NCBI GenBank assembly: GCA_035547155.1
Contig: DASZVJ010000267.1
Coordinates: forward strand, 1-5,393
Direction of reading: 5' to 3'
Source: CAZNMF01 sp035547155
GTDB taxonomy: Bacteria; Acidobacteriota; Vicinamibacteria; Vicinamibacterales; SCN-69-37
Length of the DNA: 5,393 nucleotides
Positions 1-4,968 of the stretch are shown in pieces (within the stretch, counting starts at the first letter, position 1; the number at the start of each line of letters is the position of its first letter). The notes under the pieces are model-generated. The model did not search any database. It saw only the letters and a list, made by a program, of their open reading frames with translations, and was not told where the DNA came from. The translations under genes were made by a program, and so were the position numbers.

Positions 1-330
1 AAAATCGACGAAGCCCGCCGCGTGACCGTGATGGTCCGGCTCGAGCCGTCGACGCGGACGCTGGACTGGGATGCCGCCGTGCCCATCGACGTCCTGCCGG
101 ACGCGCTGCTCAAAGACCCGCCGGCCCCGGCGCCGTATCTGCCGCTGCCAGCGGGCGCGATGGACCCGAAGGTGTTCACGCGCTGGGCCAGGCAGTTCGA
201 TCGCTGGCTGGCGCGCACGCAGAAGCTCGACGTGCCCCCGCTGCCGGACACACCGGACGTCACGTCGATCGGACCGAAGCGCGGCGGTGTGTCCGTCGAT
301 CTAGTGGCTATTGTCTGGGCTATCGCCTGA
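1..330 (+). CDS. C-terminal fragment, possibly HerA-like (DUF87) ATPase tail
   Basis: The reading frame is open from the first base and ends at TGA 328-330, so this is the 3' end of a gene beginning upstream; the GTG at 22 and ATG at 31 are probably internal codons. About 109 residues are visible. There is no membrane segment and no nucleotide-binding motif, which would lie upstream. Two stretches recall, from memory, the C-terminal region of bacterial HerA-like ATP-binding proteins: a W-rich helix (FTRWARQFDRWLARTQKLDV) and a terminal strand of the form PKRGGVSVDLVAIVW. In the relatives I recall, a long charged coiled coil separates these two; here only about 17 residues do. The family assignment is tentative because no ATPase core is seen. 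The C-terminus overlaps the convergent ExeA-like gene by 30 bp. Confidence 0.6.
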   Translation, partial: KIDEARRVTVMVRLEPSTRTLDWDAAVPIDVLPDALLKDPPAPAPYLPLPAGAMDPKVFTRWARQFDRWLARTQKLDVPPLPDTPDVTSIGPKRGGVSVDLVAIVWAIA

Positions 331-1701
331 CGTCGATGCGCCTGGCCCGATCGGTTCTGGGGCCGGGCCGATCGGCGTGGGCGGCGGTGCGACCGATCCC
401 GGCGGCGCCACGGGCGTGAACGCGGCGTCGGGCGTCTCCGGCGGTATCGACGCGGCCGGACGTACCGGCATCGGCGGGAACAGTGCGTCGATTTCCGCTT
501 GAGACGGCACCGGCAGCGGACCTGACGGCATCTTCAACAACGACCCGGGACGTGCAGGCGGCGCGGGAATGGCCGCCTGCGGCGTGCCGGCCGATCGCGC
601 CCACCACACGAAGCTGACGCCGACCAGCGCCACCGCGCCGATCGCGCCGAGAATGATCTTGCGCGCCGGAGACGGACGCTCGAGCTCTTGCGCGAAGGTC
701 AGCTCGCGCGTGGGTGCGCCTGCGGCGGCCATCGCCGCTTCGGCCAAGCCGTCCGACGTCGTGAGATCCGGCTCAGGCGGCGGCACGGCATGGATGACTG
801 GCTCGGCCGGGGCGACCGGCGTCGGATCGTGGACACCGGCCAGCGCGCGCGCCGCGCGCTTCACCAGATCGGTCGTGATGACACTGACGCCTTCGATCCG
901 GCCTTCCTGCAACGCGCGATCGCACAGGACGTTGATGCGGCGCGGCAAACCGCGCGAGAGCTCGGCGACTGCCAGCGTCGCCGCCGGCTCGAACGTGACG
1001 GCTTGACCGCCGCCCGCGACGCCGAGGCGATGCTCGATGTAGCTCCGCGTCTCGTCGGCCGGCAGCGGCGGCAGCTCCACGCGCCGCGTGATCCGTTCGT
1101 TGAGCGCGTGCAGCGCGTCGACCTTGAGCGTCTGCAGCAGGCCCGGCTGGCCGCAAAGAATCACCTGCACGAGCCGCTGGCGATTGTGCTCGAGTCCAGT
1201 CAGCACGCGGATTTGATCGAGGATCGGCGGCGCCAGCGACTGCGCTTCGTCCATGACGATGACGGCGTGGCTGCCGAGCGGCAGGAGGGACTTCAGAAAT
1301 CCTTCGAGCGTGTCGAGCAGCTGCGGCACGTCGGCGTTGGCGAGCGCGCCGCGGCGCAGATCCTCGTTCGTCACCAGCCCGAAGTCGCGCAGGACGATGC
1401 GCAGGACCTCGGCGCCGGCCATGTAGGGATTGAGGATCATCGCCGAGAACGTCCGCTCGCCCAGCGTCTGCAGAACGGCGCGGCACAGCGTCGTCTTTCC
1501 GGTTCCCGAGTCGCCGGTGAGGAGCATCAGGCTCTCGCGGCGGCGCAGGCCGTTGAGGAGCTCGCTGAACGCGCGCTGATGCGACGCACTCAGATAGAAG
1601 AAGCGCGGATCCGTCGAAATCGCGAACGGTTGTTCGTTGAGGCCGTAGAAGGCTTCGTAGATCGGATCGCCGAGTGCCTTGAGCGAGGCCGGCGGTTGCA
1701 C
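301..1701 (-). CDS. ExeA/GspA-type AAA ATPase with TM span and proline-rich tail
   Basis: This 466-aa protein opens with the typical ExeA/GspA/MshM N-terminus (YEAFYGLNEQPFAISTDPRF, residues 15-34). Walker A is GDSGTGKTT (63-71), Walker B is VIVMDEAQ (147-154, with D151 and E152), a sensor-like GQPGL is at 184-188, an arginine-rich NERITRRVEL at 201-210, and a sensor-2/lid motif GLPRRINVLCDRA at 251-263. A linker leads to one membrane span (about 348-368), then about 100 proline/alanine-rich residues. In type II secretion the family helps ExeB/GspB assemble the outer-membrane secretin through peptidoglycan; related ATPases serve MSHA-pilus and exopolysaccharide loci. No peptidoglycan-binding or SPOR domain is seen; the TM plus proline-rich tail instead recalls the N-terminal half of ExeB/GspB. 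The start is GTG at 1701, and a TATAAT box six bases upstream suggests a leaderless message. No secretion or pilus genes adjoin it, so the exact pathway is open. Confidence 0.92.
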   Translation of the reverse strand: MQPPASLKALGDPIYEAFYGLNEQPFAISTDPRFFYLSASHQRAFSELLNGLRRRESLMLLTGDSGTGKTTLCRAVLQTLGERTFSAMILNPYMAGAEVLRIVLRDFGLVTNEDLRRGALANADVPQLLDTLEGFLKSLLPLGSHAVIVMDEAQSLAPPILDQIRVLTGLEHNRQRLVQVILCGQPGLLQTLKVDALHALNERITRRVELPPLPADETRSYIEHRLGVAGGGQAVTFEPAATLAVAELSRGLPRRINVLCDRALQEGRIEGVSVITTDLVKRAARALAGVHDPTPVAPAEPVIHAVPPPEPDLTTSDGLAEAAMAAAGAPTRELTFAQELERPSPARKIILGAIGAVALVGVSFVWWARSAGTPQAAIPAPPARPGSLLKMPSGPLPVPSQAEIDALFPPMPVRPAASIPPETPDAAFTPVAPPGSVAPPPTPIGPAPEPIGPGASTSGDSPDNSH

Positions 1702-1707
1702 GGCCCG

Positions 1708-1713
1708 ATTATA
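1708..1713 (-). promoter_or_regulatory. -10 box of the ExeA-like ATPase promoter
   Basis: The minus strand reads a perfect TATAAT, preceded by GTAC and followed by CGGGCC and then the GTG start at 1701. With the usual 6-7 bases from -10 box to start of transcription, RNA would begin at or next to the start codon, and no Shine-Dalgarno is present. No convincing -35 box sits 16-18 bases upstream. In this GC-rich sequence a chance TATAAT exactly here is unlikely. The same bases read TATAGT on the plus strand and could also serve the divergent gene at 1746. Confidence 0.55.
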
Positions 1714-1735
1714 GTACGGGTTCGCGGAATTCTGC

Positions 1736-1740
1736 GGGAG
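1736..1740 (+). promoter_or_regulatory. Ribosome binding site of the 95-aa membrane protein
   Basis: GGGAG lies five bases before the ATG at 1746, a good Shine-Dalgarno match at normal spacing. It fixes that ATG as the start and contrasts with the absence of any such site before the divergent ATPase gene. Confidence 0.6.
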
Positions 1741-1745
1741 AGCCG

Positions 1746-2033
1746 ATGCGCGAACCCAGACGACTGGCCTCGTTCGCTGCCGTCAATCTGCTGGTGTGGG
1801 TCCTGATGACGGCCGTGCTCGTCGTCGTGCCCGACACGCTCGAGCGCTGGCTCGACCTCGAGATCGCGCGCGTCGTCGGCTGGGCCGTCGCGTGCGGCAT
1901 CTGGGTCGTGGTCGTCGAGTCTTCGTGGAAGGCGCGCTACGGCCCGTTCGTTCGCTTCTTTGCGCAGCTGGTCCTGTGGGTCAGCGCCGCGATCGTCGCG
2001 ATGTGGATCAGCGATCAAGCGCGGATCTGGTAG
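1746..2033 (+). CDS. Small integral membrane protein, three predicted TM segments
   Basis: A 95-aa protein of unknown function with hydrophobic helices at about residues 8-28, 40-58 and 70-88, joined by short charged loops (PDTLERWLDLEIAR and ESSWKARYGPF). Arginines at 2, 5 and 6 favour a cytoplasmic N-terminus, so with three spans the C-terminus would be outside. There are no cysteine pairs, metal-binding motif or signal-peptidase site. The start is supported by GGGAG at 1736-1740. It is divergent from the ATPase gene across 44 bp and convergent with the PHP gene, with 9 bp between their stop codons. The closing of the frame at both ends, the RBS and the clear membrane pattern argue that it is a real gene. 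I recognise no family; it could be a small membrane subunit or simply a conserved hypothetical. Confidence 0.82.
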   Translation: MREPRRLASFAAVNLLVWVLMTAVLVVVPDTLERWLDLEIARVVGWAVACGIWVVVVESSWKARYGPFVRFFAQLVLWVSAAIVAMWISDQARIW

Positions 2034-2042
2034 GCCGATCCG

Positions 2043-2915
2043 TCAGGCCCATCGCCGTTGCGTCAGCACGACACTCGCGAGCCCGAACACGCCCGCGACG
2101 CGGCTGAGCCAGTCCAGGGACGAGGCCGGCGCGTCGGTCGATGCCGCCGTGCGCAATCGCGGAACGCTCTCAGCGAGACGAATCAGCTCAGGATCGCCAT
2201 ACGCGCGTCCGCCGAGACCGTAGACGACTGTCCGACGCGCGCGCAAGGCGTCGAGCACCGCCGCGGCCGTCAGATCTGTGGCGAAGACATAGGTGCGGCA
2301 GAGACCGAGCCGGGAGAACCCGTGGAAGTCGGACGATCCGATCGCGGCGAAATATCCCTCCGCCGAGAAACGCTCGAGTTGCTGCTGGCCGTCGTCGACC
2401 GCGTAGATGACGGGATGGCAGATCTCGGCGCCGTCGAGTCGATCGAGCACACCGCTGAACGCCGGCGCGTACGTCGGCGTGGGATGCGCGGCGATGGCCA
2501 CACCGCCTTGCTCGTGAATCGCGTCGAGCTGCGATGCGACCGGCAGCCGGAAGTCGATGGTCCGGCTGATGCCGAGCGCGATGACGTGATGACCGATCGT
2601 ATGAATTTCCTCACCGGTCAGCACCAGCGGTCCGCCGACGCGTTCGGAAAACCAGCGGCCGGCCTGCGAGTCCGACACCTGGTTGTGACCAGTAATCGCG
2701 ATGACGTCGAGGCCCTGGCGTTCGGCTTCGAGCACGAGTCCGAACGGCGTCAATGCGCCGTCGCTCCACGTCGAGCTGTGCACGTGAAAATCGGCGGCGA
2801 GGACGCGATAGCCGCCGAGGACGAGCGGCGGCTGCACGATCGGCCGATCGGCGAGCGTGCCCGCGGCGATGCCGAGCAGCGTCGCAATCCACGCCGTCAC
2901 GCGCAGGCGCCTCAT
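2043..2915 (-). CDS. Exported PHP-domain phosphoesterase
   Basis: A 290-aa protein of the PHP (polymerase and histidinol phosphatase) metallo-phosphoesterase superfamily. Metal-site motifs appear in order: DFHVHSSTWSDG (42-53; H44, H46, D52), ITGHN (74-78; H77), GEE (101-103; E102), GHH (108-110), AAHP (142-145; H144) and SSDFHG (194-199; D196, H198). The ligand set looks complete, so catalysis with two or three metal ions is expected; the substrate cannot be read from sequence. The N-terminus (MRRLRVTAWIATLLG, with LAD near 21-23) looks like a signal peptide or anchor, and residues about 267-285 are weakly hydrophobic and could form a second anchor. It therefore probably acts outside the cytoplasm, unlike HisK or DNA polymerase PHP domains. 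ATG 2915 overlaps the upstream gene's TGA as ATGA, implying translational coupling; ATG 2927 is an alternative four codons upstream. The frame stays open to 3203, but that extension is arginine-rich and overlaps the membrane gene. Confidence 0.9.
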   Translation of the reverse strand: MRRLRVTAWIATLLGIAAGTLADRPIVQPPLVLGGYRVLAADFHVHSSTWSDGALTPFGLVLEAERQGLDVIAITGHNQVSDSQAGRWFSERVGGPLVLTGEEIHTIGHHVIALGISRTIDFRLPVASQLDAIHEQGGVAIAAHPTPTYAPAFSGVLDRLDGAEICHPVIYAVDDGQQQLERFSAEGYFAAIGSSDFHGFSRLGLCRTYVFATDLTAAAVLDALRARRTVVYGLGGRAYGDPELIRLAESVPRLRTAASTDAPASSLDWLSRVAGVFGLASVVLTQRRWA

Positions 2916-3487
2916 TGGCCGAGCCATCGTGCGATCGTCGGCTGCGTCAGAGACCAGATCGCGATGCCGAAGAAGTAGGTGAGGCCGAGTCCCCAGCCAA
3001 TGACGCGATGCAGAAGCGCGTCGCGAACGGCGTCCGGCGGGCGCCGGTGGCATTCGTCGACGAAGAAGCGCACGTCGAGCCGGAGCGCCCACGCAAACGG
3101 CGCGATTGCGCTCGCCGCAACCGAGTCGATCAGCACGAATCCAATCGCTCTCGGCGGCACCACGCTGAACACGGCGCCGATCGCGACGAGCCAGTACAGC
3201 CACGGCTGGTTGCCAGCCAGGAACGCGCCCAAGACCGCACGAAACGACACGCGCTCCCGCCAGCGGCGAACAACGACATACAGCGCGAGGAGCTCGAGCG
3301 CAGGAATGAACGCGAATGACACGGCGCCGTCGACGATCAGGCGCACGCTCAGGCGGCCCGAGGCGAGCAGCGAGACGGTGCTGCCGAGCACCAGCAGCAG
3401 GAGCAGCAATTGCCGCGTCGCGTTGAACGGCCGGATGTCACGATGTGCGGGCGCTGCGGCGTCAGGGGAGAGGGCGCTCGACGGCAT
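2912..3487 (-). CDS. Multi-span membrane protein, first gene of the PHP operon
   Basis: A 191-aa protein of unknown function. After a polar N-terminus of about 25 residues come hydrophobic segments at roughly 26-43 (starting QLLLLLLVLG), 50-73, 95-112, 115-135 and 162-180, giving about five membrane helices. A basic loop (RRWRERVSFR, 74-83) and a charged loop with the motif FFVDECHRRPPD (141-152) lie between them. The asparagine/proline/tryptophan cluster NQPWLYW (93-99) and the D-E-C-H cluster are candidates for conserved functional sites. The start ATG 3487 was chosen because upstream residues lose hydrophobic pattern and run into the opposite gene; a weak GGAA lies about ten bases before it. 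The stop overlaps the PHP start as ATGA, so the two proteins are probably made together and may work together at the membrane. No family recognised. Confidence 0.8.
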   Translation of the reverse strand: MPSSALSPDAAAPAHRDIRPFNATRQLLLLLLVLGSTVSLLASGRLSVRLIVDGAVSFAFIPALELLALYVVVRRWRERVSFRAVLGAFLAGNQPWLYWLVAIGAVFSVVPPRAIGFVLIDSVAASAIAPFAWALRLDVRFFVDECHRRPPDAVRDALLHRVIGWGLGLTYFFGIAIWSLTQPTIARWLGQ

Positions 3488-3541
3488 GACGGCGGTTCCA
3501 GAGCGTATCGCAGTCGGCGCGGTCACGAGCGTCAGCCGCGT

Positions 3542-3569
3542 GAGCGCCGACACATTCGTAACGGCGCTC
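3542..3569. repeat. Inverted repeat in the divergent intergenic region
   Basis: GAGCGCCG at 3542-3549 and its exact complement CGGCGCTC at 3562-3569 are separated by 12 bases (ACACATTCGTAA) that are AT-richer than the surroundings. Arm centres are 20 bp apart, about two helix turns. The site lies between two divergent genes, 55 bp from the membrane-protein start and 93 bp from the GTG of the SprT-like gene, so it is better placed for an operator than a terminator. I see no confident -10/-35 pair in 3488-3661; the rest of this gap is featureless GC-rich sequence. Confidence 0.4.
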
Positions 3570-3661
3570 TGCAAGGACGCGCATGTCACGCCGTGCCCTG
3601 CACGTTTGGCGCGGCCGGCGTCGAGGCGCGGAACTTGCCCGCGAACGTGCGCGAGCGCAGG

Positions 3662-4711
3662 GTGATCTACTTTCGGTGCACAGGATGTGCGGGCGTCGTA
3701 CGGGCGACCGCGGATCAAGCGGGATCCGCCGTGGCCTGTCCACGGTGCAATCACGAGAACCTGTGTCCGCCATCGACGAATGGCGCGTCGACGTCCGCAT
3801 CCGACGCGTCGCCGCGATCGTCATGGACGCGGCTGGCGGCCGCAGGGCTGGCGGTGGCGGCGATTGCGTGGGCCGGATGGTCAGCTGTCGCGTTGCGTCG
3901 AGCAGACGATGAGGACGCGACGCCGGTGTCACCGGTGGAGGCCCGTCAGAAGGCGATTCTGAAAGACGATCTCGGCCGCGCCGGTGATGCCGATCTCATC
4001 CGGCAATATCGCGACATCAACACGCGTTATTTCGCCGGCCGGCTTCCCGTCATTCCGGTGATGTGGGAGCCGAAGCTCGCGGAGGTCGGCACGCTCGGCC
4101 CGCGGCCATTCACACTCGAAGGCATGTTCGGCCACGTCGGCGCACGACAGGCCATCCTGCTCAACGATCGCCTACGTTCGGATCCGGCCTCGGCGACCCG
4201 GACGCTTTGCCACGAGATGGTCCACGCGTACCTGTACGAGATCGGCGATCGCACGACGGACCACGGTGCCGCGTTTCAAGCCCAACTCAAGCGGCTCTCC
4301 GACGCCGGTGCGTTCACCGGCATCGTCGCGACAGAGGATGAACGGCGCGCGCTGAAGACGTGGCTCGACGACGAGAACGCGCGTCTCGATGCGGAAGGCG
4401 CGGCGGTTCAGCAGGAGGACGAGGCGATCGCTCGCGATCGTACCGATCTTGATGCGGCGATCGCCGACATGAACGCGCGGCTTCAACGCGGCGCCGCGGC
4501 CGACCGCCCGTCTCCCGCCGAGATCGATGCGTTGGAGTCGAGCCGGCAGGCGTTCAACGCGCGTGTCACGGCGATCAGAGCCCGCGCGAACGACGCGCGC
4601 GTCGCGCTGGCCGAGTTCAACCGCCAGGTCGAGCGCTACAACCTGATGCTCGTCTATCCGGATGGCCTGGACGAGGCGTCGCTCGTCACCGCGAAGGACG
4701 GCAGTCCCTAG
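3662..4711 (+). CDS. Zinc-ribbon / TM / SprT-like metallopeptidase / coiled-coil protein
   Basis: A 349-aa multidomain protein. Residues 3-29 form an N-terminal zinc ribbon (C6, C9, C26, C29). A single hydrophobic span follows at about 57-78. Residues about 110-220 are SprT-like: HEMVH (184-188) is a zinc-metallopeptidase HExxH motif, and DHGAAF (200-205, H201) supplies the probable third ligand at the usual SprT/Spartan place. Residues about 225-330 are highly charged and predicted helical or coiled coil, ending in NRQVERYNLMLVYPDG. SprT/Spartan proteins are normally soluble and the eukaryotic member cleaves DNA-protein crosslinks; a membrane-anchored copy with a zinc ribbon probably has another substrate. 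Basic residues flank the span on both sides, so it is unclear which face holds the protease. GTG 3662 is chosen because the zinc ribbon starts at once, as in similar MI-FRC ribbons; GTG 3647 is an alternative and neither has a good RBS. The frame remains open upstream to 3410 but overlaps the divergent gene. Confidence 0.88.
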   Translation: MIYFRCTGCAGVVRATADQAGSAVACPRCNHENLCPPSTNGASTSASDASPRSSWTRLAAAGLAVAAIAWAGWSAVALRRADDEDATPVSPVEARQKAILKDDLGRAGDADLIRQYRDINTRYFAGRLPVIPVMWEPKLAEVGTLGPRPFTLEGMFGHVGARQAILLNDRLRSDPASATRTLCHEMVHAYLYEIGDRTTDHGAAFQAQLKRLSDAGAFTGIVATEDERRALKTWLDDENARLDAEGAAVQQEDEAIARDRTDLDAAIADMNARLQRGAAADRPSPAEIDALESSRQAFNARVTAIRARANDARVALAEFNRQVERYNLMLVYPDGLDEASLVTAKDGSP

Positions 4712-4748
4712 TCCGCCGTGTAGTCCGCAGTCCGTAGCCTGTAGCCTG
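4702..4748. repeat. Degenerate 7-bp tandem repeat (YAGYCYG-like)
   Basis: Heptads read CAGTCCC, TAGTCCG, then a 5-bp interruption CCGTG, then TAGTCCG, CAGTCCG, TAGCCTG, TAGCCTG. The last four are perfectly phased and the last two are identical. The TAG of the second heptad is the stop codon of the SprT-like gene, so the array encodes its last two residues (Ser-Pro) and its stop. It ends five bases before the tRNA-His 3' fragment. This looks like a short intergenic heptamer repeat family, comparable in kind to the STRR heptamers of cyanobacteria; that the unit recurs elsewhere in this genome is inferred. Confidence 0.7.
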
Positions 4749-4753
4749 AAGAG

Positions 4754-4798
4754 TGGGGTGGATGACGGGGATCGAACCCGCAACGTCCGGAGCCACAG
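4754..4798 (-). tRNA. 3' half of tRNA-His(GTG), partial; likely displaced att site
   Basis: The minus strand contains tRNA positions 32-76 only. The anticodon loop CTGTGGC carries GTG (complement of 4794-4796). It is followed by the 3' anticodon-stem strand TCCGG, a 5-nt variable loop ACGTT, a T arm with stem GCGGG/CCCGT (one G-T wobble) and 7-nt loop TTCGATC, acceptor strand CATCCAC, discriminator C and an encoded CCA. Discriminator C73 with a GTG anticodon is diagnostic of tRNA-His. The bases upstream of position 32 read TGAGC instead of the required CCGGA, and no D arm or 5' acceptor strand (GTGGATG) occurs in the 595 bp upstream to the window edge. It cannot yield a tRNA by itself. The most likely explanation is the displaced direct-repeat copy at one end of an integrated element; a tRNA split by a long intron is less likely. 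Confidence 0.88.
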
Positions 4799-4872
4799 GC
4801 TCACGGAAGGCCGGGAACGCGAAGGACGCGCGAGGACAGAGCCGCCCACGATCGAAGCGGCCTGTGACACAC

Positions 4873-4920
4873 CCTGCCGATCGGTCCGCCATACCGAGGC
4901 CGATCGGCAGGCCCGTTTTT
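4873..4920 (+). terminator. Strong hairpin with T-run, probable Rho-independent terminator
   Basis: CCTGCCGATCGG (4873-4884) and CCGATCGGCAGG (4900-4911) form a perfect 12-bp stem, extendable by T-G and C-G pairs to leave an 11-nt loop. CCCG and five Ts (4916-4920) follow on the plus strand. The 4-base gap before the T-run is longer than ideal. It would stop plus-strand transcription coming from the SprT-like gene or across the junction before it runs antisense into the gene at 4969. Each arm contains the self-complementary octamer CCGATCGG, two copies 23 bp apart, so a protein-binding site is an alternative. Confidence 0.5.
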
Positions 4921-4931
4921 CACACCTGTTG

Positions 4932-4960
4932 CACAGAGACGTGCCCCAAGTCGCTCTGTG
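4932..4960 (-). repeat. Inverted repeat just downstream of the right-hand gene
   Basis: CACAGAG (4932-4938) and CTCTGTG (4954-4960) form a 7-bp stem with a 15-nt loop, starting 8 bases after the stop codon of the minus-strand gene. On that strand no T-run follows the stem, so it is not a classical Rho-independent terminator; it may be a 3' end-stabilising hairpin or chance. Confidence 0.3.
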
Positions 4961-4968
4961 GGGCTGCG

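Noticed and set aside
688..1806. Long plus-strand open frame opposite the ATPase gene
   Set aside because: Arginine/glutamine-rich translation with no hydrophobic core or motifs; a shadow of the GC-rich minus-strand gene with clear Walker motifs.
2034..2042. Terminator between the converging membrane-protein and PHP genes
   Set aside because: Only nine bases separate the stops and no hairpin with a T-run is visible there.
2058..2978. Long plus-strand open frame opposite the PHP gene
   Set aside because: Composition is a typical arginine-rich antisense shadow; the minus strand carries every PHP metal motif.
2916..3203. 96-residue N-terminal extension of the PHP protein
   Set aside because: Arginine-rich, overlaps the upstream membrane-protein gene in another frame; the ATGA overlap and signal-like segment support the start at 2915 (or 2927).
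4702..4748. CRISPR-like or transposon-end repeat
   Set aside because: Units are 7 bp, contiguous and degenerate, with no spacers and no terminal inverted repeats.
4172..4870. Minus-strand open frame running across the tRNA fragment and the SprT-like gene
   Set aside because: Spans a tRNA piece and a repeat array and is antisense to the SprT-like catalytic region; not coding.
4861..4911. Possible second tRNA remnant around the large hairpin
   Set aside because: Neither strand shows a T arm with the conserved TTC-A loop closed by a paired 5-bp stem, nor a D arm; it is simply a perfect inverted repeat followed by Ts.
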